From positions 1 to 40,092 of the forward strand of contig DASUGM010000221.1 in NCBI GenBank assembly GCA_036274055.1: a stretch of 40,092 nt of DNA. Direction: 5' to 3'. Position 1 is the first letter of the stretch, and each line of letters opens with the position of its first letter. The notes under the pieces are model-generated. The model was not told the DNA's origin, ran no database searches, and saw nothing but the letters and a program-made list of their open reading frames with translations. The position numbers and the translations under genes are program-made. Source of the stretch: DASUGM01 sp036274055. GTDB taxonomy: Bacteria; Acidobacteriota; Vicinamibacteria; Vicinamibacterales; SCN-69-37. This document shows, one piece after another, positions 1 through 8,391 of the stretch.

Positions 1-2187
1 GTCACAAATGTTGCAATTCAAGATGCGACCCCACGCCAGCTGTCCTGGAAGTCGGACATCCTGCACCTGCAAATCGATCGTCCGCTTCTCGCCTTCGGTC
101 AGCGTGAACCGGGTCGCGGATCGCGTCAGCGTCTCGAGGAACTTCGGGTCCTGCCACTCGGCCGATCGCTCGTCGGGAATCGCGACCGCGTAGTAGTCGC
201 CGGCGGGCAGCGTGCCGAGGCCGAATGAACCGTTCGGCGACGGTCGCGCCGAGCGCATCCGCCGCGAGTTGAAACCGAAGTTGGTCCAGCCCTGGACGTC
301 AGCAGGGAAGACGATCACAGCCGTGTCCTGCACGTCACTGCCGGTCGTGATCTGACGAACCGTGCCGCTCACCTGCGAAATGCGATCCGTAAACGTAACG
401 ACGATGTTGGCGATGTCTTTGTCGGCCATCTCGAACGGCGTGTCCGAGACATCGACGCCGTTGAGCATCGCCGACTTCAGCGTCCAGCCGCCAGGCGATC
501 CGCCGATGCGCAGGAAATATTTGCCGGGTAAAAAGCCCTGCGTGGAGAACGTGCCGTCGGGCTCGATGCGACCGGGCTGCGGGTAGTAGTTGGCGCGCTG
601 TCGTCCGTCCGCGGTTTCCACGGTGACCGGAATTCTCGCCAGTTGCTGCGCCGGCGGCCGGTCCGCCGTGCCATCGAACTCGACCCGCCCGCTGATTTTC
701 ATGCCCTCGTGCATCGTCAACGCCACGCCGTGAAGGTCGGTCTCGCCGACCGAAATCGGCGTCGCCGTCCACAGCAGTGGCTCGAGCGCCGCCGGCGGCG
801 CGCCGAACGTGGTGGTGACGATCTGTCCGTTGACGGTTGTCGTCGTGGTCGTCCCGCCGCGAATCGGCAGCGGCATGACGGGCGTGACCGGCGTGCCGCC
901 GCTGCCAGGCGGCGGCGGCGGAGGAGGTGGCGGCGGGGGCGGCGGCGGACCCTGCCGCGGCACTTTCACGGTTTGAATCACGTACTGCCCGGCCGGCACC
1001 GCGAGAAACACGAACGCACCGGTCGAGTCGGTGACCGCGGTGGCGATGTCCGGATCGATCGACATCTCGCCGGTATCGGTCGGCACGAGATGCAGCGCGT
1101 AGTTGGCGGCGTCGCCGCTCGGCACGAAGAGTTGCCCCGAGATGCTCACCATCGGCTGCGGACGCAGCACGAAGTCGACGCCGTTGCGCTCCTCGCCGGA
1201 AGCGACGGTGACAATGTCGGCGCGCCCGACCGTGGTCGATGACGGGAAGTACTGCGTCGCGTAGCCGAGCAGCTTGCCGCCACTGGTGGTCGGATTGAGC
1301 GACTCGGCGCCGCCGTTCGTGCGCGAAAGCACGAACCGCGCGTCGGCGCCGACGGCCGTGCCGCCGCTGCCGTAGTTCACGCCGCCGCTGCCGGGCGTGT
1401 ACGCGGTCTGTTCGAATGCCGTCGCCACTCGTCCGTTCATGCCGAAATCAGCCGGCATCGAAGTCCGGACCAGCGGCACGGAGACGACGTAGTCGCCGGG
1501 CACGAGGTCGCGAATGCGATAGATGCCGCGGTCGTCGGTCGATAGCTCGCCGTTGGTGTTGGCGGGCTGCAGCATGCGGCGGCCGGCGATGAGCGCCCGC
1601 CGATAGATTCGCACCGGCAGGCCGACGACAGGATCGCCGGCCTCGTCGCGAACGGTGCCCGAGATCGATCCGTTCTTGAACACCCGGACGGTGATGTCGC
1701 CGATGCGCTCGTGATCGCGAAGCTGAATCGAACGCGTGTTGCCGTTCGGCCGAGTCCGGCCGTAGCCGCCGTCGGCGTAGCCGGGCTTCGATGCGTTGAG
1801 CTGGTAGACGCCGCGGACCAGATAACGAAACGCAAACCGGCCATCGCTGTCGGTCAGAAATCGCGGCCGTTGCGGCGTCGGCATTGACGGCGGCCGGGCT
1901 TGACCCGGCGCGACCTGCGGCGGTGGCGGCGGTGGCGGCGTCGCACCGTTGAGTGTCACCAGCGCGCCGGGGACCGGGCGCCCGGTGGCGGCATCGACCA
2001 CGCGGCCGAGGATGAGACCGTCAGTCGTCAGCGGCGGCCGCGGCGCCTGGGTCTGCGGTTGCCCCTGTCCTTGAGGGGGCGGAGCGCCTCTACCGGATTG
2101 AACAGGCGGCGGAGTTTGGCCCAAAAGCGGAGCGAGTGCGACCGCACCAAAGAGCGCGACGAAAAGCGTTTGTCGAAACGGTCGCAC
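1..2187 (-). CDS. Secreted carboxypeptidase-regulatory-like repeat protein (paralogue 1, 3' end cut by window edge)
   Basis: The minus frame stays open for 729 codons from a GTG at 2187 to the window edge, so the C-terminus is missing, probably only by a few residues. A GGAGG lies just upstream of the GTG. The product begins MRPFRQTLFVALFGAVAL, a plausible signal peptide, then a Pro/Gln-rich linker. Prealbumin-like CarboxypepD_reg units follow, the first at about residues 57-140 (GLILGRVVDAATGRPVPGA ... DSDGRFAFRYL) and the second at about 170-240 (SISGTVRDEAGDPVVG ... DDRGIYRIRDLVPGDY). A run of about 15 prolines interrupts the middle. Near the end it has the motifs WTLKSAMLNGVDVSDTP and EWQDPKFLETL, shared with its neighbours. 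No peptidase catalytic domain is visible. It is probably exported and may be a structural, adhesive or sugar-binding surface protein; the actual role is unknown. Confidence 0.88.
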   Translation of the reverse strand, partial: MRPFRQTLFVALFGAVALAPLLGQTPPPVQSGRGAPPPQGQGQPQTQAPRPPLTTDGLILGRVVDAATGRPVPGALVTLNGATPPPPPPPQVAPGQARPPSMPTPQRPRFLTDSDGRFAFRYLVRGVYQLNASKPGYADGGYGRTRPNGNTRSIQLRDHERIGDITVRVFKNGSISGTVRDEAGDPVVGLPVRIYRRALIAGRRMLQPANTNGELSTDDRGIYRIRDLVPGDYVVSVPLVRTSMPADFGMNGRVATAFEQTAYTPGSGGVNYGSGGTAVGADARFVLSRTNGGAESLNPTTSGGKLLGYATQYFPSSTTVGRADIVTVASGEERNGVDFVLRPQPMVSISGQLFVPSGDAANYALHLVPTDTGEMSIDPDIATAVTDSTGAFVFLAVPAGQYVIQTVKVPRQGPPPPPPPPPPPPPPGSGGTPVTPVMPLPIRGGTTTTTTVNGQIVTTTFGAPPAALEPLLWTATPISVGETDLHGVALTMHEGMKISGRVEFDGTADRPPAQQLARIPVTVETADGRQRANYYPQPGRIEPDGTFSTQGFLPGKYFLRIGGSPGGWTLKSAMLNGVDVSDTPFEMADKDIANIVVTFTDRISQVSGTVRQITTGSDVQDTAVIVFPADVQGWTNFGFNSRRMRSARPSPNGSFGLGTLPAGDYYAVAIPDERSAEWQDPKFLETLTRSATRFTLTEGEKRTIDLQVQDVRLPGQLAWGRILNCNICD

Positions 2188-2200
2188 CGCGCCTCCACGT

Positions 2201-2282
2201 CAGGCCCTGGGCGCTAGGCCCTGGGCACCACGGGTTCCTAGGGCCCAGGGCCTGGTGCCTAGTGCCTAGTGCCTAGCGCCTG
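2201..2282. repeat. Heptamer array with inverted arms, word GGCACTA/GGCCCTG
   Basis: The whole gap between two minus-strand paralogues is built of 7-bp words. The left arm (about 2201-2234) reads on the plus strand as GGCCCTG, GGCGCTA, GGCCCTG, GGCACCA. The right arm (about 2235-2282), read on the minus strand, is GGCGCTA, GGCACTA, GGCACTA, GGCACCA, GGCCCTG, GGCCCTA. The two arms can pair into an imperfect long hairpin. It lies downstream of the 2285-4414 gene and upstream of the 1-2187 gene, so it could act as a transcript-end structure. No protein product is likely here. Confidence 0.8.
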
Positions 2283-2284
2283 AT

Positions 2285-4414
2285 CTAATGTCCGCCGCCA
2301 ACTCTAAGGTCCTGGACCTTCTTCTCGCCTTCGCCGATCTGGATTGCGATCGACGCGGTCGCGAGCTGGTTCAGGAAGTTCGGGTCGAACCATTCGCCCG
2401 GTTCGACATCGGTCACGGCGGTTAGACGGTAGTCGCCGGGCGGAAGATTGCGAAGCGTGTACTTGCCGTCCGTGCCCGGACGCGTCGAGACGATCCGGCG
2501 CGCCGACGGCAGCCAGAACCGGTGGTCACTGGGGTAGACGATGATCGTGTAATCGGACGACGGCCGGCCCTGGCTGTCCTGAATCGTCCCCGACAATTCC
2601 TGCGTCCGATCCGCGAACGTCAACACCGCGTTCGACACCTCCTGGTTCGGTGCGATCTCCAGCGGGAAGTCGAGGACGTCCAGGCCGTTGACGATCGCGG
2701 ACTTGAGCGACCACTGACCAGCGGCGGGATTTGCGGGTCCGCCGCCGCGTCCCATGCCTTGCGTTGCCTGACCCTGATTGGCGCCGCCGCCGATCGGCGC
2801 CGCGGCCGAGATCATGTAGCGGCCCGGCGCGACGCCGGTGATCGTGAAGCGCCCCTGCGCGTCGACGACGGCGGGTGGAATGCCGCCCATTTCGAATCCC
2901 TGCGATCCGCGCGGCGAGAGCGAGATGCGCACGCGCGTAAGATCTGTCGGCGGCTGCGAGGTCGTGCCCTGGAAGTCGATGCGGCCGCTGACCCGCATCC
3001 CCGGCTGCAGGTTGAGCACGAGATTCTGCATCGGCTGACCGCTGACACTGATGTCCATCGATGCCCACAACACCTGCGCGACTTGTCCGCCGCGGCCGCC
3101 GGGACCGAAGTCCTGTCCGCCGCGTCCGAGTCCCGCCGCGCGTCCGCCCGCCGCTTGCGCGTTGGGATCCTGCACCCGGACCGCCGCGCGCGCCTGCAGC
3201 GAGTACTGTCCCGGCGCGACGTTGGTGAACGAGAACTGCCCGTTCTGGTTGACGCGCGTCATGCTCATGCCGACGCCGGGAATCGCCGAGACGCCGCCGC
3301 GATCCGACGGCACCAGCGAGATCTGCGTCCCCTGGGGCAGCGAGCCGTCCGGCGAAACGATCTGTCCTTCGATCTTCGCCGTCTGCACCAGCTGCAATCG
3401 GAAGTCGACGCCGCTGCGCTCCTCGCCGATGCCGAGCGTGATCGACGACGCGCCCGACGGCGCGGTCGTGCCCGGGTAGTACACCGGCGCGTATCCGAGC
3501 GACTGCTCCTGATCCGCCTGGGTCAGTTGTTGCTGCAGCTGCGTCACGCGATCGAGGAGCTGCTGGCCGCCGCCGCGTCCGCCCGGCGCGCCGATCTGGC
3601 CGAGCAGCTCGCCGCCGCCTTGCCGACCGCCCCGGCCGCCGGTGGTCGTGACACCCTGCGATTGCAACTGCTGCATGAGCGATTCGACTTCCGCCTGAAT
3701 CGTTTGCCGCAAGTCGCCGAGACTGGCGTTGCGTGGCACCGCGCTGATCATGTATTCCCCGGGTTGGAGTCCGTAGACGCGATACATGCCGCGATCGTCG
3801 GTCGTGTCTTCACCCGCGCTCGATAGCGATCGCTCGCCGGTACGGATCACGTAGCGCATGACACGCACGCGCGTGCCCGGAGACGGGTCGCCGGTCTCGT
3901 CGATGACGACGCCGGTGACGACGCTGCCGCGGGGCAGCGCGATCACGGCTTTCTCGATTTTCTGCCCGTCGGAAAGCTGAATCGGCGTGCCCGGACGGCC
4001 CGAGCGCTTGGCGCCGTAGGCGATGTCGACGAAACCGGCCTTCGACGCGGTCATCGTGAACCGGCCCGCCGGCAGCGCCGTGAACGTGAAGCGCCCCTGA
4101 TCGTCGGTGATGGCGGTGCGGCCGCCGCGCAGTTCGGTGCCGGAGAGCGTGACTCGCGCCCGTCGAACACCATTGCCCGATCCCTCGAGCACGACCGCGC
4201 CGCTGATCGTTCCGGTGCCCACCACCGACGGCGTCGTCTGGTCGCGGGTCTGACCGCGTCCGCCGCCGCCACCTGCGCGGCCCTGTGCGGGCGGCGGCTG
4301 CTGCTGTTGCTGCGGCGCCGTGCCGACGGGCGACTGATCCGGCGCCGCGTTGAGGCCGACGGTGAGCGCGAGCGCGGCTGCGCCCAGCAGGTAGCGCGAG
4401 GGGGTCCGAGTCAT
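2285..4414 (-). CDS. Secreted carboxypeptidase-regulatory-like repeat protein (paralogue 2)
   Basis: A 709-residue protein starting MTRTPSRYLLGAAALALTV, a signal peptide, followed by a Gln/Pro/Gly-rich linker to about residue 60. About five beta-sandwich CarboxypepD_reg-like units follow, each with a 'G.V.D..G.P..GA.V' entry and a 'D.QGRF.F..LPAG.Y' exit; the first two lie at about 68-150 and 160-230. Two Gly/Arg/Gln-rich linkers interrupt the middle. The C-terminal block carries WSLKSAIVNGLDVLDFPLE and then GEWFDPNFLNQL. The ATG at 4414 is preceded by AAGGAC. There is no metallopeptidase core, so this is not an enzyme of the carboxypeptidase family despite the domain name. It sits in a co-oriented array of five paralogues. 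A surface-exposed or envelope role is inferred from the signal peptide only. Confidence 0.9.
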   Translation of the reverse strand: MTRTPSRYLLGAAALALTVGLNAAPDQSPVGTAPQQQQQPPPAQGRAGGGGGRGQTRDQTTPSVVGTGTISGAVVLEGSGNGVRRARVTLSGTELRGGRTAITDDQGRFTFTALPAGRFTMTASKAGFVDIAYGAKRSGRPGTPIQLSDGQKIEKAVIALPRGSVVTGVVIDETGDPSPGTRVRVMRYVIRTGERSLSSAGEDTTDDRGMYRVYGLQPGEYMISAVPRNASLGDLRQTIQAEVESLMQQLQSQGVTTTGGRGGRQGGGELLGQIGAPGGRGGGQQLLDRVTQLQQQLTQADQEQSLGYAPVYYPGTTAPSGASSITLGIGEERSGVDFRLQLVQTAKIEGQIVSPDGSLPQGTQISLVPSDRGGVSAIPGVGMSMTRVNQNGQFSFTNVAPGQYSLQARAAVRVQDPNAQAAGGRAAGLGRGGQDFGPGGRGGQVAQVLWASMDISVSGQPMQNLVLNLQPGMRVSGRIDFQGTTSQPPTDLTRVRISLSPRGSQGFEMGGIPPAVVDAQGRFTITGVAPGRYMISAAAPIGGGANQGQATQGMGRGGGPANPAAGQWSLKSAIVNGLDVLDFPLEIAPNQEVSNAVLTFADRTQELSGTIQDSQGRPSSDYTIIVYPSDHRFWLPSARRIVSTRPGTDGKYTLRNLPPGDYRLTAVTDVEPGEWFDPNFLNQLATASIAIQIGEGEKKVQDLRVGGGH

Positions 4415-4479
4415 GTCCTTGTATTAGACCTCAGGGGTACCGGCCTCGTTGGCGCCGTCATCAAATACTCACAAACCCC

Positions 4480-6141
4480 TTACTTGAGCGTCAGTGTCAC
4501 GCGCGCTTTTTCGCCCGTCTTGACCGTCACCCGGGTCGCGGTTTTCCTGAGGCCGGCCAGGTATTCGGGAAGCTCCGCCGCCGGGACCGACAGCGTCGGC
4601 CAGATCGCGACCAGGTAGTCGCCGGTGATCAAGACGGGCGACTCGAACTCGCCATTCGCGTCCACGCGCACGTTGAGCGACGGTTTACCCTGAACCGTCG
4701 CGCCGTCGGCCGCGGCGAAGATGACAACCGCGCCGTAGCCCGCGGGTGATCCGTCGGTGCGGACGACTCGCCCGGCAATCGTCGACGCGTGCGAAGTGAA
4801 CTTCACTTTCATGCCGAAGATGCCTTCGCCGGGATTGAGCGTCAGCGGCACGGTGAACGCATCCGGCAGCGGCACGCCGCCAGGCACACGCGCGGCCACC
4901 GCTTCGACCGGCAGCCATCCCAGCGTCTGGAATCCCTGCGTCGTGATCAGGTAATCGATCGGCAGCAGCCCGGCGATCATGAAGCGGCTGCGAGCATCGA
5001 TCTGCGAGAACGGCGCCGGCAGCAGCGCGGCGACATCGCGGCGCGGATAGACCGGGCTCGCGGTCACCGACGAGTACGTTTTCACGCCGAAGTACGGCTG
5101 TTCACTGCCGTCGAAGGTGACGTCGCCGGCGATCCACAAGGCGCGCTCCATCTTCAGCGCGATCGGAAGCACGGTTTCGCCGTGGACGTCGAACGTGGCG
5201 ATGGCGTACGTCGGCTCGGACGTCTGATCGCCGCGCGGCGGCACGATCACTTTGTATTTGCCCGGCCGGAGACCGAAGAACGTGAACCGTCCATCGGCGG
5301 TGATCGTCGCGGTGCGGACGAGCGAGGCGACGCCCGGCGCCGGCTCGAGGATCGCGCGCGACGGGGTCACGGTCTGATTCTCGAACCCGAGCAGGCGGCC
5401 GTCGACGCGCGTCGCGGCGCCGCGATTCATGTGGATGACGAGACCGGTCCGATCCTGATCGGCCGAGACGTCAACGACCGTGGCTCCAGCGGGATCGACG
5501 GCGTCCGGATAGAACGCCGCCGGCTGCGCCGCCAGTCGCTCCTGCGGAGGCTTCACGCCAAGGGTACAGCCGTCGGGCGAGGCCGCCAGCAGATAACGCG
5601 CTTGCGCACCCCGCAACGAGTCATGAATCAGGAACGTGCCGTCGATCTCCGTCGTCGTGTAGACGTTGGTCAGCGTGGCCTGGGACGGCACGCCCTGTTC
5701 GTCGTAGCTCAGGGCGCACACCTGGATACCCGACACCGGCGCGCCGCGCTCGTTGAGCACGCGCCCGCCGAAGATGGCGCCCTTCATGAATGTCTCGTTG
5801 ACGACCGCGCCGACGCCGACGAACGCGCTGCCGAGGTACACCTCGGTGTTCCCGCGGGCGACGAGGACCCGATAGCCGCCGGCGCGAAGCTTGCTGAAAA
5901 CAAAGGCGCCGTCCGTATCGGTCGTGGTCTCAGCGACGAGCCGATGTTCCGCCACGCTCCGCAGTTTCAGCGGCACGCTGACGAGAGGTTGCCGCGAGCC
6001 GGCGCTCAACACGGCGCCGCGCAGCGTCGCCGTGCCGGTATCGGCGGCGCGCCGTTCGCGCTCCGTTTGCTGCGCACCGGCGATCGAGGGCAGCAGCAGT
6101 GCGATTGACAGTGCCGTCGAAATCGCGCCGCCGGGTTTCAT
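4480..6141 (-). CDS. Secreted carboxypeptidase-regulatory-like repeat protein (paralogue 3)
   Basis: The frame extends upstream to 6249, but the ATG at 6141 is preferred. It gives the signal peptide MKPGGAISTALSIALLL ending near GAQQ, and it overlaps the stop of the upstream paralogue by the four bases ATGA, which suggests translational coupling. The mature protein (about 530 residues) has repeat units such as ATLRGAVLSAGSRQPLVSV, FGGRVLNERGAPVSGI and TIAGRVVRTDGSPAG, with 'DGRFTFFGLRPGKYKV' type exits. It is the most divergent of the five: the usual W.DP.FL signature is reduced to LPEYLAGLRKTATRVTV. No catalytic domain is seen. It is likely co-expressed with paralogue 4, and function is unknown beyond a predicted extracytoplasmic location. 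Confidence 0.88.
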   Translation of the reverse strand: MKPGGAISTALSIALLLPSIAGAQQTERERRAADTGTATLRGAVLSAGSRQPLVSVPLKLRSVAEHRLVAETTTDTDGAFVFSKLRAGGYRVLVARGNTEVYLGSAFVGVGAVVNETFMKGAIFGGRVLNERGAPVSGIQVCALSYDEQGVPSQATLTNVYTTTEIDGTFLIHDSLRGAQARYLLAASPDGCTLGVKPPQERLAAQPAAFYPDAVDPAGATVVDVSADQDRTGLVIHMNRGAATRVDGRLLGFENQTVTPSRAILEPAPGVASLVRTATITADGRFTFFGLRPGKYKVIVPPRGDQTSEPTYAIATFDVHGETVLPIALKMERALWIAGDVTFDGSEQPYFGVKTYSSVTASPVYPRRDVAALLPAPFSQIDARSRFMIAGLLPIDYLITTQGFQTLGWLPVEAVAARVPGGVPLPDAFTVPLTLNPGEGIFGMKVKFTSHASTIAGRVVRTDGSPAGYGAVVIFAAADGATVQGKPSLNVRVDANGEFESPVLITGDYLVAIWPTLSVPAAELPEYLAGLRKTATRVTVKTGEKARVTLTLK

Positions 6142-8087
6142 TTCCGTGCCGTGACCTGTCGGAGATCGATCGTCCGCGACTCGCCCGCGGCCAGCCTCAC
6201 CCGCGTGCCGAGCGGCGCGAGTTTCGCGAGCCGGGTCTCGTCCTGCCACCCTTCAGCCTCTGCGTCGTCGATAGCGACGAAGATGTAGTCGCCGGCGGGC
6301 AGACCGTCGATGCGGAACACGCCGGAGCCGCTGACGCGCGCTTCGCGCAGGCGGCTCGGCGACGCCCCGGCGCCAGCGATGCCGCGCCGATCCAACGGGA
6401 AGGCAAGGACCGACGCCGTCGGCTGAACGAAGCCTCTGACATCGCGGACCGTCCCAATCGCCTTCGTGATTCGATCCGTCAGCGTGATCGTCATCTGCGA
6501 CGTGTCGCCGGCGCGCAGCGTGAACGCACTGTCGGCGACGTCGATGCCGTCGAGCAGCGCGGACTTCAACGACCAGCCCGCGGGCACGTCGCGCACGCGG
6601 AGCACGTAATTGCCCGGCGGCAACGCGGTGAGCTGAAAACGGCGGGTCGCGTCCGGTGTCACCGCCGGGAGCGAGAACATTGCCGGTCCGACTGGCGAGA
6701 TCGACACCAGCATCGATCCGGCCGTTCGCGGCGCCGCTTGCGCGCTGTCGTAGGCGATGTAGCCAGCCAGGGCTGACGGGGCCGATAACGTCACGGCAAT
6801 CCCCTCGAGGTCTTCGTTGTTCACCGTGATCGATTCACGTGCCCAGCCGCTCACTCCGTGCGTGGCCGGGTCGCCGAAGATGATCCAGGATGTGCTCGAC
6901 GTCGGCCAGGTCGCGCGCGCCTCGACGATGTAGCGGCCCTGCGGGACGTCCAGGAACGTGAAGCTGCCGTCGGCGCCGGTGAGCGTCGCCGCGACCTCGG
7001 TGCCAAACCCGAGGTCGTCGTCGCCGTCGACCAGGAGCCGCAGCGGCCGGAGCGGCGCGCCGCCGCCAGTGCCGAGCAGGCGGCCGGAGACGCGCGCCGT
7101 CGGCACCGGGCGAAGGTAGAACGTCACCGCGTCGCGCGTTTCACCGGGGCCGACGGCGACCGGCATTGCGAGCCGCAGCAGATCGGCGCCGGTGTAATAG
7201 CTGTTGGCGTACGCGAGCACCCGTCCGCCGTCGCGCGGCGGCGGCACCGGGCCGCTGCCGGTGACCAGGGTGTTCTTTTGATCGCCATCGAAGATCGTCG
7301 CGCTCGCGTTGGCGGCTGCGGTGCCGTTCTGCGTCGGCGGCGCGAATGCCTTCATCACGAGATCGAGCCTCGTCCCGACGTCGATTGACGTCTCCCCCGG
7401 CGAAACGGCGACCGCGTTCGGGATCGCCAGCTTTACCGTCGGCACCGCGACGATGTACTCGCCGGGCATCAGATCGCCGAGGCGATAGTTACCGCGATCA
7501 TCGGTCTCGTCTGTGCCGAAATCGTCGAGGCGCCAGGCGCCGTCCGCAAACTGTCGGCGCAGCGCGTGCACCGCGACGCCGACGATGGGGTCGCCGCCTT
7601 CGTCGAAGACGCTGCCGGTGATCACCGACGGCCGGAACACGTCGAGGCGCAAGTTTCCCAGAACGCCATTCGTGCCGACCGTGATGGCCGTGCCCTCACC
7701 GCTGGCGCGTCGCTGACCGAGCGCGCCTTTGAAGTAGCCGTTGCGTTCGGCGGCGATGGTGAAGTCGCCGGGCATCACGCCCTTGAAGTAAAAACGGCCG
7801 CGGTCGTCGGCCAGGCGAGTCTGCACGACCGCGCCCGACGGCGACAACAGCCTGACGATGGCCTTGGCGACCGGACGCCCGGACTTTGCATCGAAGACTT
7901 GTCCAAGGATGGCTGACGGCGGCGGATCGGATTTCGGTCGCGGCGCCGGCGCCGCGGCGGCGGGCTTCGGCGAGGGCGCCCCGGGTGGCTGGCCCGGCCC
8001 GGTGCCAGGCAGCGGCGGCGTGATGACCTGCGCCGCGACCCCGATGGTGGCCCCGGCCAGCACGCACACGCCAATCCAGCGCACCAT
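6138..8087 (-). CDS. Secreted carboxypeptidase-regulatory-like repeat protein (paralogue 4)
   Basis: The open frame reaches 8156, but its first 23 codons lie in the neighbouring GATTGCC repeat. The ATG at 8087 begins MVRWIGVCVLAGATIGVAAQ, a typical signal peptide, so that start is used (649 residues). A Pro/Ala-rich linker follows, then CarboxypepD_reg units, including ILGQVFDAKSGRPVAKAI with DDRGRFYFKGVMPGDF, and VITGSVFDEGGDPIVGV with DDRGNYRLGDLMPGEY. The C-terminal block has WSLKSALLDGIDVADSAF and EGWQDETRLAKL. Its TGA overlaps the ATG of the next paralogue (ATGA), so the two are probably translated together. It is predicted to be secreted or outer-envelope associated; no enzymatic residues are recognised. 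Confidence 0.9.
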   Translation of the reverse strand: MVRWIGVCVLAGATIGVAAQVITPPLPGTGPGQPPGAPSPKPAAAAPAPRPKSDPPPSAILGQVFDAKSGRPVAKAIVRLLSPSGAVVQTRLADDRGRFYFKGVMPGDFTIAAERNGYFKGALGQRRASGEGTAITVGTNGVLGNLRLDVFRPSVITGSVFDEGGDPIVGVAVHALRRQFADGAWRLDDFGTDETDDRGNYRLGDLMPGEYIVAVPTVKLAIPNAVAVSPGETSIDVGTRLDLVMKAFAPPTQNGTAAANASATIFDGDQKNTLVTGSGPVPPPRDGGRVLAYANSYYTGADLLRLAMPVAVGPGETRDAVTFYLRPVPTARVSGRLLGTGGGAPLRPLRLLVDGDDDLGFGTEVAATLTGADGSFTFLDVPQGRYIVEARATWPTSSTSWIIFGDPATHGVSGWARESITVNNEDLEGIAVTLSAPSALAGYIAYDSAQAAPRTAGSMLVSISPVGPAMFSLPAVTPDATRRFQLTALPPGNYVLRVRDVPAGWSLKSALLDGIDVADSAFTLRAGDTSQMTITLTDRITKAIGTVRDVRGFVQPTASVLAFPLDRRGIAGAGASPSRLREARVSGSGVFRIDGLPAGDYIFVAIDDAEAEGWQDETRLAKLAPLGTRVRLAAGESRTIDLRQVTARK

Positions 8088-8128
8088 GGCGAAATTGTAG
8101 ACGGCGGAGAGGGGGAAGAGGCCGGTGG

Positions 8129-8390
8129 AATTGCCAAATTGCCGTATCGAGGGCATTGCCGAATTGGACTGCCCGATTGCTCGATTGCCGTAATTAATGC
8201 CGGATTCTTCGATTGCCGGATTGACGCCTCGCGGCGATTGACGGATTGGCGGATTGGCGGATTGGCGGATTGCCGGATTGGCGGATTGGCGGGCTCAATC
8301 CGGCAATGTTGCACTGCGGCAATGATTGCGGCAATTTCCAAACCGGCCAATCCAATACGGCAATGCCCTCGATATGGCAATTCGGCAATT
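8129..8390. repeat. Dispersed GATTGCC element, copy 1, with 40-bp terminal inverted repeats
   Basis: The 304-base gap 8088-8391 is almost filled by one palindromic element. The terminal arms 8129-8168 and 8351-8390 are reverse complements with three mismatches over 40 bases, and both contain the core CGAGGGCATTGCC or its complement. Between them lies a direct array of the octamer GGATTGGC (about six copies, 8242-8290), flanked by looser GATTGCC and GGCAAT words. No target-site duplication and no transposase are seen. Short open frames across it translate to repetitive IRQSGN-type peptides and are regarded as spurious. The same arms occur at 24125-24363 and 30047-30387. Confidence 0.88.
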
Positions 8391-8391
8391 G

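Noticed and set aside
2522..3826. A 434-codon plus-strand frame opposite paralogue 2
   Set aside because: It is antisense to a gene with signal peptide and domain motifs, and its product is Arg-rich low-complexity; typical of GC-rich shadow frames.
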